DNA of 49,552 nt from Ligilactobacillus saerimneri DSM 16049. GTDB lineage: Bacteria > Bacillota > Bacilli > Lactobacillales > Lactobacillaceae. The stretch covers positions 1 to 49,552 of the forward strand of contig NZ_AUHQ01000012.1 of the NCBI RefSeq assembly GCF_000423265.1. The letters run 5' to 3'. Under the pieces are notes generated by a model. That model worked only from the letters and a program-made list of their open reading frames with translations. It had not been told where the DNA came from and ran no database searches. A program made the position numbers and the translations under genes. Positions 8,280-15,902 of the stretch are shown piece after piece (position 1 is the stretch's first letter; every line of letters begins with the position of its first letter).

Positions 8280-9608
8280 ATGGCTGAATCTTCAAGCCAA
8301 AAGATGACAGTTACTGAGTTAACTATCATCACTGCTGTTAACATGATGGGTTCAGGTATCATCATGTTACCATCCAAACTTGCCCAAGTAGGTACTGAAT
8401 CAGTTCTTTCTTGGTTAGTTACTCTGGGTGGTGCTTTGTGCCTGTCCTATGGTTTCGCTCGCTGTGGTATGTTCAGTGAAAATACATCCAACGGTATGGG
8501 TGGTTATGCTGAATATGCTTTCGGTAAGAATGGTAACTTCATGGCAAACTTTACTTACGCTTTGTCATTAGTTATCGCTAACGTTGCCATCGGTGTTTCT
8601 GCCGTTGGTTACGGTGCCGTTTACTTGGGTATTGAATTGAATGCCGTACAAACTTCCCTGGCAACTATGGCATTGGTTGTTATCACTACTATAGCTAACT
8701 TCTGGGGTCCAAGAATCACTGGTAAGATTGGTTCCATCACTGTTTGGGGCGTTATCATCCCAGTTGTCTTGATCTCTGTTGTTGGTTGGTTCTTCTTCAG
8801 CGGTCACAAGTATGCTGCTGCATGGAATCCACACCACATGAGTTTCGGCAAAGCAATCGGTTCTTCTATTCCTATTACTTTGTGGTCATTCCTTGGTTTG
8901 GAATCTGCTGCTGCTAACGGTGACGCCGTAGAAAACCCACAAAAGAACGTGCCAATCGCTATCTTGAGCGGTACAATCATTGCTGGTATCATCTACATTG
9001 CTTCTACTAACGTTATGGCTGGTATCGTTGATAACAAGGATCTTGTTACTTCAACTGCTCCATTCGGTTTAGCATTCACAACTATGTTCCACAGTGCAAT
9101 GGCTGGTAAGATCGTTATGGCATTAATGACCTTAGCATGTATCGGTTCATTACTTGGTTGGCAATTTACTGTTGCCGAAGTGTTCCGTTCTTCTGCAAAC
9201 GCTGGTTACTTCCCAGCTGTCTTCAAGAAGCTCAACAAGCACGACGCACCAGTTGCTGGTATGACTATCTTAATGATCGTTCAATTGATTCTGTCATTGA
9301 TGACTATGAGTCCAAACTTGAACGAACAGTTCAACCAATTAGTTAACATTGCCGTTATCACTAACTTAGTTCCATACGTACTTTGCATGGCTGCGGTTAA
9401 GATTATCCAAATCCGTGCAGGTCAAACTGATAGCAAGGCTAAGACTGCCAATGCAATTGCATTCGTAGCTGGTCTTTACAGTTTGTACTCTATGTACGCT
9501 TGTGGTGCCGAATCAATGTTAATCGGTGCTATCATTGCTTTCTTCGGCTGGACAGTTTGGGGCTTCATCGCTCACAACTTCATGCCACTTGGCAAGGAAA
9601 GCAAATAA
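8280..9608 (+). CDS. aat: PotE-like lysine/cadaverine and ornithine/putrescine antiporter (APC family)
   Basis: A 442-residue, 12-segment transporter of the APC superfamily, very close in motif to E. coli PotE: VNMMGSGIIMLPSKLAQVG near the N-terminus, MGGYAEYAFGKNGNFMANFTY, WSFLGLESAAANGDAVENP and SLLGWQFTVAEVFRSS. Such proteins swap an external amino acid for an internal diamine, so with cytoplasmic decarboxylation the cycle exports charge and consumes protons. I recall that the strain 30a protein exchanges both lysine/cadaverine and ornithine/putrescine, serving both decarboxylases in this window. ATG at 8280 follows GAGGTGGAG. It is co-transcribed with ldc and shares its high-expression codon bias. 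A strong terminator follows. Confidence 0.92.
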   Translation: MAESSSQKMTVTELTIITAVNMMGSGIIMLPSKLAQVGTESVLSWLVTLGGALCLSYGFARCGMFSENTSNGMGGYAEYAFGKNGNFMANFTYALSLVIANVAIGVSAVGYGAVYLGIELNAVQTSLATMALVVITTIANFWGPRITGKIGSITVWGVIIPVVLISVVGWFFFSGHKYAAAWNPHHMSFGKAIGSSIPITLWSFLGLESAAANGDAVENPQKNVPIAILSGTIIAGIIYIASTNVMAGIVDNKDLVTSTAPFGLAFTTMFHSAMAGKIVMALMTLACIGSLLGWQFTVAEVFRSSANAGYFPAVFKKLNKHDAPVAGMTILMIVQLILSLMTMSPNLNEQFNQLVNIAVITNLVPYVLCMAAVKIIQIRAGQTDSKAKTANAIAFVAGLYSLYSMYACGAESMLIGAIIAFFGWTVWGFIAHNFMPLGKESK

Positions 9609-9645
9609 TCATTTGATTATTGCCGAGCTGAATTAGCTTAACAGG

Positions 9646-9676
9646 AACCCCACGAGGAAAATCTCGTGGGGTTTTT
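9646..9676 (+). terminator. terminator of the ldc-aat operon
   Basis: AACCCCACGAG pairs with CTCGTGGGGTT around GAAAAT, followed by TTTT. Confidence 0.92.
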
Positions 9677-9730
9677 GTGTACATATTTTCAAGTTGCCGT
9701 CACTACTACTATTTTCATAGCGTTTTAATG

Positions 9731-9773
9731 TGAAAACGTTTCAGATGAGCAAGGTGCTCATTCACAATTGACT
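9731..9773 (+). promoter_or_regulatory. cre-like palindrome and -35 element ahead of the LPXTG protein gene
   Basis: TGAAAACGTTTCA (9731-9743) is a palindrome (TGAAA/TTTCA) that resembles a one-base-short cre. TTGACT (9768-9773) is a plausible -35; the AT-rich stretch after it holds only weak -10 candidates (TAATTT at 9791). Nothing else is visible between 9677 and 9820. Confidence 0.35.
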
Positions 9774-9827
9774 CTAGCTACATGTTCAGGTAATTTATAA
9801 GAGTTATAAATTAAGGAGGAGATAGTA

Positions 9828-11543
9828 GTGAAGAAGCAACAACTGTTCATCGGGTTGATCAGTTTGCTGCTATTTGTATTTACCCTGGGTAATTACTCTG
9901 TCCATGCTGATATGGGACGTAATATTAGTGATCACATCACTAATTTGGAAATTTCCGACCGTGATCAAGGAAAGCAGGATACTTATCAACATGGAGCTTA
10001 CCTGAACGTAAAGGGAACATTTAGTGATCAATGCGGTGAAATTCACGGTGGCGATTATATTTTAGTTAATTGGTCGACTCAAAGTGAAAATGCGCGCGCA
10101 TTTTTGCAAGGGTTTAATGGAAAAAAAGACCTGTACATTGATGGTACAATGGTTGCAACCTATATGGTAGATGCCACGGGAGCCAAGTTACTTTTTAATG
10201 ATAATGTCAATAATTTACAGAATATCAATGGTAATTTTACATTTACTGTTCAAGCGTTTAATGATACCTCGAATAATCAGGTGTTAAACATTGGTTCTGG
10301 AACAGTGAATGTCGATGTCACGATGCAGGCAGGAGCTAGTGATGGTCATGAAATAACCCACCACCAGTCGTGGGCAGGGTCTAAGACCGGTGCGGTCCAG
10401 AGTTATGCTGGCAAAAACTGGGTCAACTGGGGCGTATACTTTAACTCTAACGCTGCGGACTTGACGGGCCAGATCACTTTTACGGATCAAATTCCTGCCG
10501 GTTTAAGCTTGGATCCAAACCGAATCAACATTTGGCTTGATGGTACGGAATACATTCCGCTGGCTGACTTTAAGGTCCGGTTTCCACAATCGGCAATCAA
10601 GGTTGAGGGATCAGTGATCACTGCTACCTTTGCTGGGACAGAGTTTTCCGGTCATAGTTTTTCGTTAGGTTATTTAACAGAAATAACAGACTCAACTGCG
10701 GTCAGTTTCACCAATACGGCCACTGGTTCCTACCAGCTAGCTGGCCAAACACCCCAAGACTATGACTTCGCTGCGACGGTGCGCAATGTCAATTTTGATG
10801 CTAGTGTGACTGGTACTAAGCCAGGAGAACTAAAAATCATTAAATATTATGACGAGAACGGATCACGCAAGTTCTTACCAGGGGTAATTTTTGAAATTAC
10901 GGCGCAAACTGGGAAAAAATGGCAGGTAACAACAGATGCCCATGGCGTTATCAGCTTAAAGAATATGATCGCGGGGACTTATTTTGTTCGTGAAATTGCG
11001 GCGCCAGACTGGATTGACCTAGATGAAGTACGGAACCGTACTTGGCAGGTTGCGGTATTAAGCAGGGGTGAAGGGCAAGCGTTGGAAATTGTTAACCATA
11101 AAAAGCCTGCTCCAGAAGAACCAGCAAATCCAGGCGAGAAAGAACCGCCAGCAGAAGACAACGAAATATCCAAAGTTCCGGGTGAAAAGGAACCACCGGA
11201 AGAACCTAGGATTCCAGCAAATCCGAATGAGATAGACCTACCAAAGGATCCAGAAAAACCAGCATTACCAATGGTACCGGAATTGCCATTAATAGGTGAC
11301 CAGGAACCAGCGCTGGGTACAAAGACAACAGGTAAGGAAATAGGTTTGCAAATAGTACCTAAACCTGCAGAAGTAAATGCAGCAGAGAAAAAGGAAAGAC
11401 AGCAACAGGCAACCGCTAAAGCTACTGCAGCTACTTCGGTTAATACGAAGTTGCCGCAAACAGGAGCGGGAGTTTCCTTAATGGTATATGGATTAATCAT
11501 ATTAGTAGGAACAGTGTTGGGGTTTCGAAGAAAGTTATTCTAA
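9828..11543 (+). CDS. LPXTG cell-wall-anchored adhesin with SpaA/Cna-B type domain
   Basis: A 571-residue surface protein. The signal peptide is residues 1-28 (cleavage likely after SVHA). An N-terminal adhesin region follows (about 30-310) with the beta-sandwich style of Cna-type collagen-binding modules (SDHITNLEISD). A SpaA/Cna-B prealbumin-like domain spans about 325-425 (GELKIIKYYDENG to VREIAAPDW and VNHKKP). Next is a Pro/Glu-rich wall-spanning linker with repeated PGEKEPP. The C-terminus has LPQTG (542-546), a membrane segment and the tail FRRKLF. Sortase would cut between Thr and Gly and link the protein to peptidoglycan; a class A sortase is encoded at 48412. GTG at 9828 follows AAGGAGG. 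The ligand is unknown. Confidence 0.9.
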   Translation: MKKQQLFIGLISLLLFVFTLGNYSVHADMGRNISDHITNLEISDRDQGKQDTYQHGAYLNVKGTFSDQCGEIHGGDYILVNWSTQSENARAFLQGFNGKKDLYIDGTMVATYMVDATGAKLLFNDNVNNLQNINGNFTFTVQAFNDTSNNQVLNIGSGTVNVDVTMQAGASDGHEITHHQSWAGSKTGAVQSYAGKNWVNWGVYFNSNAADLTGQITFTDQIPAGLSLDPNRINIWLDGTEYIPLADFKVRFPQSAIKVEGSVITATFAGTEFSGHSFSLGYLTEITDSTAVSFTNTATGSYQLAGQTPQDYDFAATVRNVNFDASVTGTKPGELKIIKYYDENGSRKFLPGVIFEITAQTGKKWQVTTDAHGVISLKNMIAGTYFVREIAAPDWIDLDEVRNRTWQVAVLSRGEGQALEIVNHKKPAPEEPANPGEKEPPAEDNEISKVPGEKEPPEEPRIPANPNEIDLPKDPEKPALPMVPELPLIGDQEPALGTKTTGKEIGLQIVPKPAEVNAAEKKERQQQATAKATAATSVNTKLPQTGAGVSLMVYGLIILVGTVLGFRRKLF

Positions 11544-11563
11544 ATACCTAAATTGATGAATAT

Positions 11564-11597
11564 AAAAAGGCTACACCGCATAGGATGTAGCCTTTTT
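11564..11597. terminator. bidirectional terminator between the adhesin and NlpC/P60 genes
   Basis: AAAAAGGCTACA pairs with TGTAGCCTTTTT, with A and T runs on both flanks. It is placed between two convergent genes. Confidence 0.85.
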
Positions 11598-11616
11598 ATG
11601 ATGTAATTGTTTGCTC

Positions 11617-12909
11617 TTAGTTTACATGGACAGCAAATGATGGCATGTAGTAAGCCATATTACCATAGCTGACGTTTTGGCCTTCTTGAGGAGCAGCAAT
11701 ATAAGTATTATTACCAGCATAGATTGCGACGTGGTAAGTATTCCCTTTGCTTCCCCAGAAAAGTAAGTCCCCAGGTTGAGCTTGGCTCACAGCAATCTGT
11801 GTCCCGGCGGATTCTTGAGCAATGGTATTCCGCCCAATGCTCTTGCCTAACTGAGCGTAAACGTATTGGGTAAAGCCAGAGCAGTCAAAACCGCTTGGAG
11901 TAGTTCCGCCCCAAACATATGGTGTACCAAGGTACTTTTGGGCAATAGTTACAGCAGCGGCATTGCTTGCTGAACTAACAGGGTTAGTTGCAGCTTGCTT
12001 GTAATCCGTAGCGGTTGGTGCCGTTGCTTGAGTTGATTCATGCACAGTAGGAGTTGCAGCAGTGGTATTTGCTTGCTGACTAGTAACAGCGGTAGTAGTT
12101 GGTGCTGTTTGGGTAGTAGTACTTGTTTGGCTAGGAGCTGGTGTAGCAGCAACACTAGTTTCGGCTTTGGCAACAGTACTGCTGCTGGTAGTTGTAGTAG
12201 TAGTTTCCGTGGAAGAACTGGTAGCAACTGTTGGAGCAGCTGTAGTTGGTTGCTGAGTAGCTGAAGTCGTTGTGCTTGAAGAAGTAGCTACGGAACTTGC
12301 ACTAGATGTTTGAGCACTGCTAGTTTGACTTTCAGTTGTAGTAGTTGTTGCAGGTGCAGGGGTTGCAGCTTGTTGTGTTGTAGCAACAGCCGCACTCTTA
12401 GCAGGAACAACTTGTGGTGTACGTTCAGTCACGCTGGTTGCTGTCTGAGTAGTAGCAGCAGTTGCACCAGGAGTAGTATGAGCTTTAGCCACAACAGATA
12501 ATGTTTGTCCAGCAATGATAAGGTCATTATCACTAGCAATGTTGTTCATTGAACGTAGGCTATCGACACTCATGTTATGCGCGCGAGCGATGGACCAGAG
12601 GGTGTCCCCAGTCTTAACTACGTATGTATTAGTGACAGGCTTAGTGCTGGTTTGCTTAGGAGTAGCTGCCTTGTTAGCAGTTGGAATCTCCAATGATGCA
12701 CCAGCATAAATTAGGTGGGTATCAGAATTAATCTTGTTTAATGTTTCGATTGATTGGATGGAGACACCATACTTTTGAGCGAAATGCCATACAGAGTCAC
12801 CAGGTTGGATCTTTACAGTGGTATTAGCGCTAGCAGGCTGAGCAGAAACAGCTAATAAACCAGCTGCTCCCACAGTTCCAGCTAACAGGGTTTTTGTCTT
12901 ATTGTTCAT
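11617..12909 (-). CDS. secreted LysM-NlpC/P60 peptidoglycan hydrolase
   Basis: A 430-residue exported wall hydrolase. Signal peptide 1-28 (ASA|N). LysM 1 about 31-76 (QPGDSVWHFAQKYGVS), LysM 2 about 95-140 (KTGDTLWSIARAHNMS). A low-complexity Ser/Thr/Ala linker of about 170 residues follows, then the NlpC/P60 domain (about 318-430). The catalytic Cys343 lies in FDCSGF and His393 in YHVAIY. The third triad position, 12 residues after the His, is Ala405 rather than His, Asn or Gln; a neighbouring polar residue such as Gln408 may serve. The family cleaves gamma-D-Glu-diamino-acid bonds in wall peptides. Start ATG at 12909 follows GGGAGTGAGAGC. WalR-like boxes upstream suggest WalRK control. Confidence 0.92.
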   Translation of the reverse strand: MNNKTKTLLAGTVGAAGLLAVSAQPASANTTVKIQPGDSVWHFAQKYGVSIQSIETLNKINSDTHLIYAGASLEIPTANKAATPKQTSTKPVTNTYVVKTGDTLWSIARAHNMSVDSLRSMNNIASDNDLIIAGQTLSVVAKAHTTPGATAATTQTATSVTERTPQVVPAKSAAVATTQQAATPAPATTTTTESQTSSAQTSSASSVATSSSTTTSATQQPTTAAPTVATSSSTETTTTTTSSSTVAKAETSVAATPAPSQTSTTTQTAPTTTAVTSQQANTTAATPTVHESTQATAPTATDYKQAATNPVSSASNAAAVTIAQKYLGTPYVWGGTTPSGFDCSGFTQYVYAQLGKSIGRNTIAQESAGTQIAVSQAQPGDLLFWGSKGNTYHVAIYAGNNTYIAAPQEGQNVSYGNMAYYMPSFAVHVN

Positions 12910-12954
12910 GCTCTCACTCCCGTCTATCTCCAGATAGTAATATTGACACTTCCT

Positions 12955-13030
12955 ATTGTATAGCAAATCGGTTACAATCCCTACGGCTTAAATGTTACAA
13001 TTAGTTTTCTTTTTGTAATATATTTGTTAA
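12955..13030 (-). promoter_or_regulatory. promoter region of the NlpC/P60 gene with WalR-like boxes
   Basis: On the minus strand TGCTATACAAT (12955-12965) forms an extended -10. A direct repeat TGTAAC-N5-TGCTAT runs into it. On the plus strand 13014-13030 reads TGTAAT-ATATT-TGTTAA, an exact match to the WalR consensus TGTWAH-N5-TGTWAH. WalR control of wall hydrolases is established in Firmicutes; its use here is inference. Confidence 0.45.
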
Positions 13031-13110
13031 GTGGCGTCGGTATTTGTTTTGTTCAGGATAAGCAGCAATAAGTAAGTTTGCAAAAAGCTAAAAAGATTTC
13101 TTTTTTTGCA

Positions 13111-13140
13111 AAAAAAGAATCCGTGCGTTAGCACGGATTT
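13111..13140 (-). terminator. terminator of the riboflavin transporter gene
   Basis: On the minus strand AATCCGTGC-TAAC-GCACGGATT is followed by CTTTTTTT. Confidence 0.88.
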
Positions 13141-13150
13141 GATGAGTAAG

Positions 13151-13723
13151 CTAATATTCACGATGTTTGTGTTCGATCCAATTTTCCAAATGGTGATATA
13201 TTAAACCAAAGGCAACAGTTAACAAGATCCCCTTAATAATATTAAATGGAGCGACAACTGTTAGTACATAGCGTCCAATGCTGAATGGCAGTTGCAAACC
13301 AATAACCCGCATATAGAGGGGAGTGACAACTGCCCAGTTGGCTAAGCTCATCACAACAGTGAGTGCAATGGTAGCAATAGCACCCGCCGTAATGATGTTT
13401 GTTACGCTTTTATCCCGCGCCGCTAGGAAGCGATATAAGCTAAACACAAATGTTACAGTTGCCAGAAAACCAGCTGCAATCCCAATAAAGTTGGGTGCAT
13501 CAAAGCCGGTTAAAACAAAATATAACAAGGACCGCAAAACTGCGACCAAAAGCCCATCAGCTGGACCAAGGATAAAGAAAGCTAACAAGATCGGTAAATC
13601 CGAAAAGTCGACTTTCATCCAAGTAAACCCCGGAATGACGGGGAAAGAAATATAATACAAAAGATATGCTAGTCCAGCCAAAGCAGCGGCGACTACATAC
13701 TTTCTAGTTCTGGTTTGCACCAT
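13151..13723 (-). CDS. ribU: riboflavin ECF transporter S component RibU
   Basis: A 190-residue protein with about six membrane segments, the substrate-binding subunit for riboflavin. It would work with the shared ECF module (EcfA, EcfA', EcfT), which is not in this window. The stretch KVDFSDLPILLAFFILGPADG is typical of RibU. The assignment is strengthened by the FMN riboswitch directly upstream. ATG at 13723 follows TAGGAGG; a longer frame reaching 13774 would run into the riboswitch terminator and is rejected. The gene is monocistronic, with its own promoter and terminator. Confidence 0.93.
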   Translation of the reverse strand: MVQTRTRKYVVAAALAGLAYLLYYISFPVIPGFTWMKVDFSDLPILLAFFILGPADGLLVAVLRSLLYFVLTGFDAPNFIGIAAGFLATVTFVFSLYRFLAARDKSVTNIITAGAIATIALTVVMSLANWAVVTPLYMRVIGLQLPFSIGRYVLTVVAPFNIIKGILLTVAFGLIYHHLENWIEHKHREY

Positions 13724-13771
13724 AGTAAAACCTCCTAAAGATGAGGAATACCTTCCATGGACTGGATCAAA

Positions 13772-13804
13772 CAAAAAAATCCTCCCACTTCAAGGAGGAT
13801 TTAG
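13772..13804 (-). terminator. riboswitch-controlled intrinsic terminator
   Basis: On the minus strand AAATCCTCC pairs with GGAGGATTT, followed by a T run, between the FMN aptamer and ribU. This is the expression platform: FMN binding should favour this hairpin and stop transcription. Confidence 0.9.
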
Positions 13805-13820
13805 GTATGCTAAAATCCAT

Positions 13821-13930
13821 CTTCTACCATCTAGACTATAACTATCGGCCTTGGAATCACACCAAGTCAGTCCCAATAATGGGAGTCGCGGGCTTTACCG
13901 CCGGTCGGGAATTACACCCTGCCCTGAAGA
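13821..13930 (-). promoter_or_regulatory. FMN riboswitch (RFN element)
   Basis: On the minus strand the conserved RFN blocks occur in order: TCTTCAGGGCAGGGTG, AATTCCCGACCGGCGGT, AGCCCGCGA, TTGGTGTGATTCCAAGGCCGA, then TAGTCTAGATGG and AGAAG. Closing helix and internal stems are intact. It controls ribU through the terminator at 13772-13804. Confidence 0.96.
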
Positions 13931-13958
13931 TAAACCAAAAATATTTAATTACGCTAAA

Positions 13959-13987
13959 ACTATACAACAAGTTAATAGTAGTCACAA
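13959..13987 (-). promoter_or_regulatory. promoter of the ribU transcript
   Basis: On the minus strand TTGTGA (13982-13987), 17-base spacer, TATAGT (13959-13964). Transcription would start about 20 bases before the FMN aptamer. Confidence 0.7.
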
Positions 13988-13996
13988 GTCCAGCGA

Positions 13997-14596
13997 TTAA
14001 TTGAAAAGCCGGAATTGTTCATCCTTGGCCAGCTTTGGCTTGTCTTCAGCTGGAGCTTCGATAGAGCCAAATGGCATTTGTGCACGCAATTGCCAACCAG
14101 CTGGTAAGTCAAATTCAGCGCGAATGGCATCATCAATTAGTGGGTTGTAGTGTTGGAGACTAGCACCAATTCCTTGTTCTGCCAAGGCAACCCAAACAGC
14201 TTGTTGTGCCCCACCAATTGCTTGTTCTGCCCATGGCTTGAAGTTGTCAGCATAGAGCTTAAAATCATTTTCAAGCTTTTCAACAGTTGGCATATCAGTG
14301 AAGTACAGAATTGTTCCGGCTCCGGCACGGAAACTTGCGATCTTGTCAGCAGTAGACTGGAAGTTTTCTGCTGGTACAATCTTCCGTAAAGTTTCTTCAA
14401 CGATGTCCCAAACACGGTTTGACTTTTCGCCGAAGAGCACAACGGCACGGACTGTTTGGCTATTGAAAGCAGTTGGTGAAGATTGAATAGTATCAGTTAC
14501 CAATTCATAAACTTCATTTTGAGTGAGTGGTAAGTTTTCGCCTAGCGCGTAAATAGAATGTCTTTTTTTGTTTAATTCAACTAATTTAGATTCCAT
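13997..14596 (-). CDS. nitroreductase family protein (Frm2/Hbn1-like)
   Basis: A 199-residue FMN-dependent nitroreductase-fold protein, close in style to the Frm2/Hbn1 group: KKRHSIYALGENLPL near the N-terminus, SSPTAFNSQTVRAVVLFG (residues that would contact FMN phosphate), and GIGASLQHYNPLID towards the C-terminus. Members reduce nitroaromatics or quinones with NAD(P)H; the natural substrate here is unknown. ATG at 14596 follows TGGAGGTAATC. Its promoter overlaps an 11-bp inverted repeat, so expression is probably repressed until an electrophile or redox signal appears; this is inference. No regulator gene lies next to it. Confidence 0.88.
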   Translation of the reverse strand: MESKLVELNKKRHSIYALGENLPLTQNEVYELVTDTIQSSPTAFNSQTVRAVVLFGEKSNRVWDIVEETLRKIVPAENFQSTADKIASFRAGAGTILYFTDMPTVEKLENDFKLYADNFKPWAEQAIGGAQQAVWVALAEQGIGASLQHYNPLIDDAIRAEFDLPAGWQLRAQMPFGSIEAPAEDKPKLAKDEQFRLFN

Positions 14597-14639
14597 AATG
14601 ATTACCTCCAAAACAATATGTAATTAACTTGTTGTTTTT

Positions 14640-14672
14640 AGTATAACTTGCTTACTAAAAATAAGCAAGTTA
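14640..14672 (-). promoter_or_regulatory. nitroreductase promoter overlapped by a perfect 11-bp inverted repeat
   Basis: On the minus strand the -35 is TTGCTT (14663-14668) and the -10 is TATACT (14640-14645), 17 bases apart. The plus-strand arms TAACTTGCTTA (14644-14654) and TAAGCAAGTTA (14662-14672) are perfect complements separated by 7 bases. They cover the -35 and spacer, as expected for a repressor operator. The repressor is not in the window; HxlR or MarR type is a guess. Confidence 0.6.
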
Positions 14673-14732
14673 AAAATAATATTTTTTGCGGGTAGAAATG
14701 GATATAGGTTGGAGCAGGAAGATAAGTTTAAT

Positions 14733-14772
14733 AAAAAGAACGAAGGATACTTCAAAGAAGTCCCCTTCGTTC
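14733..14772 (-). terminator. terminator of queT
   Basis: On the minus strand GAACGAAGG pairs with CCTTCGTTC around a loop with a further small stem, followed by CTTTTTATT. Confidence 0.82.
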
Positions 14773-14799
14773 AATTGATTACTATAAAAATGCTGATGG

Positions 14800-15294
14800 T
14801 TATTTAGTTAAGTCGATCCGTTCACTAATCAAGTAAACTAAAATAGCGCCAACGGCCATGGCCCCGAGTTCACCGGCTGCAACTGAAATGTACGAAGCCC
14901 AGAATGGTAAGTGCATAACATAAAATAGTTCTAGGGCAATGATCCATGACATAGCAGCACAGATGATGACAGTTGCGACCAGTTTGCCGACTTTGCTTGA
15001 GATGTGTTGGCTTACCCAGTAACTCAGCGCTGTCATCAGGAGGGTTTCTGTGGTCCCAAAAACCATATCGACAACTCCCAAACTGGAATTGATATTGGCT
15101 ACTGCACATCCCAGGGTTAATGCCCAAATATAGCGTTTGTTGAAAACAACCAAATTGTTGAGCATTTCTGAGACACGAAACTGAACTGCTCCGTAACTTA
15201 GCGGATTAATCAAAGTTAAAGCAATGTATAAAGCAGCGATCAGGGCGGCTTTGACTAGGCTCACTAACCGTGTGTGACTAGATGTATTTTCCAT
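14800..15294 (-). CDS. queT: queuosine-precursor ECF transporter S component QueT
   Basis: A 164-residue membrane protein of the QueT family with about five to six hydrophobic segments. Typical stretches are NPLSYGAVQFRVSEMLNNL and the C-terminal VAAGELGAMAVGAILVYLISERI. It is thought to bind a queuosine precursor (preQ0, preQ1 or queuine) and to use the shared ECF energising module. The preQ1-type riboswitch covering its ribosome site supports the substrate. ATG at 15294 sits 9 bases after AAGGAG, inside the aptamer's 3' part. Monocistronic. Confidence 0.93.
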   Translation of the reverse strand: MENTSSHTRLVSLVKAALIAALYIALTLINPLSYGAVQFRVSEMLNNLVVFNKRYIWALTLGCAVANINSSLGVVDMVFGTTETLLMTALSYWVSQHISSKVGKLVATVIICAAMSWIIALELFYVMHLPFWASYISVAAGELGAMAVGAILVYLISERIDLTK

Positions 15295-15303
15295 ATTAAA
15301 TCT

Positions 15304-15344
15304 CTCCTTAGTTTTTTATAAAGGTGGGATGGTTGCGAACCACC
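15304..15344 (-). promoter_or_regulatory. preQ1-I riboswitch controlling queT translation
   Basis: On the minus strand GGTGG (15340-15344) pairs with CCACC (15323-15327) around a loop opening TTCGC. It is followed by the hallmark TATAAAAAACTAAGGAG. The A-rich tail and CTAAGG form the pseudoknot side, and AGGAG is the ribosome site of queT. Bound preQ1 should therefore hide the site and lower translation. Confidence 0.85.
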
Positions 15345-15375
15345 TGTGTTTCAAGAAACACATGCTAGTATAGCA
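15345..15375 (-). promoter_or_regulatory. queT extended -10 promoter and adjoining inverted repeat
   Basis: On the minus strand TGCTATACT (15367-15375) is an extended -10. Directly downstream the arms TGTGTTTC and GAAACACA (15345-15362) form an 8-bp inverted repeat with a two-base centre, at the transcript start and just before the preQ1 aptamer. Confidence 0.5.
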
Positions 15376-15420
15376 GATTTATTAAGGTTTGTGGGGAACA
15401 ATCTGCAAACCAAGAACATT

Positions 15421-15429
15421 TGGTATAAT
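15421..15429 (+). promoter_or_regulatory. extended -10 promoter of the acc operon
   Basis: TGG followed by TATAAT; no convincing -35. It lies 47 bases upstream of the accB start. I see no FabT- or FapR-like palindrome around it. Confidence 0.55.
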
Positions 15430-15475
15430 GAAAGGTATTGACTATAACGGAATAAATTTAAGAGAGGACAAAAAT

Positions 15476-15898
15476 ATGGATTTGGATGAAATTCGTCAGC
15501 TAATGCGGGATTTTGAACAAATGACAGTGCGTGAACTAGAGATTGATAATGGTGATTTCCATTTACGCTTGAGTAAGAACAAGAGCTCACAAATATCGGC
15601 ACCTATCGAAAGTGAGAACCCCCCAACGGACCCAGTATTAGTTGCTAAAGCTGAAACGCAAACGGTCACTGCACCACTGGTCGGTGTAGTCTATTTGCGT
15701 CCCCAACCCGATCAACCACCATATGTACAAGTGGGTGATCAAGTTGAGGAAGGGACAACTGTTTGTGTTATTGAAGCTATGAAGATGGTAACGGAGATAA
15801 AAAGTCAACATGCGGGTCAAGTGGCGGCAATTGCTGTTCAAGACGGCGAGTTAGTTGAATTTGGGCAACCCTTGATGGAAGTGGCAGAGAGCAGGTGA
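15476..15898 (+). CDS. accB: biotin carboxyl carrier protein of acetyl-CoA carboxylase
   Basis: A 140-residue carrier that shuttles carboxyl groups between AccC and AccAD. The N-terminal helix region (MDLDEIRQLMRDFEQ) is followed by a short linker and the biotinyl domain (about 62-138). The biotin lysine is Lys103 in IEAMKMVTE. GVVYLRPQPDQPPYVQVGD shows the thumb and hairpin. It is slightly shorter than the E. coli protein because the linker is short. ATG at 15476 follows AGAGAGG; the longer open frame upstream overlaps the promoter and is rejected. First gene of accB-accC-accD-accA. Confidence 0.95.
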   Translation: MDLDEIRQLMRDFEQMTVRELEIDNGDFHLRLSKNKSSQISAPIESENPPTDPVLVAKAETQTVTAPLVGVVYLRPQPDQPPYVQVGDQVEEGTTVCVIEAMKMVTEIKSQHAGQVAAIAVQDGELVEFGQPLMEVAESR

Positions 15899-15902
15899 AA
15901 CA

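Noticed and set aside
10979-11500. 173-residue open frame opposite the adhesin's Pro/Glu-rich tail
   Set aside because: It is the antisense shadow of a repetitive linker and has no ribosome site.
11949-12501. Open frames opposite and within the Ser/Thr-rich linker of the NlpC/P60 gene
   Set aside because: Low-complexity shadows of the GCT/ACT/AGT repeats in the real gene.
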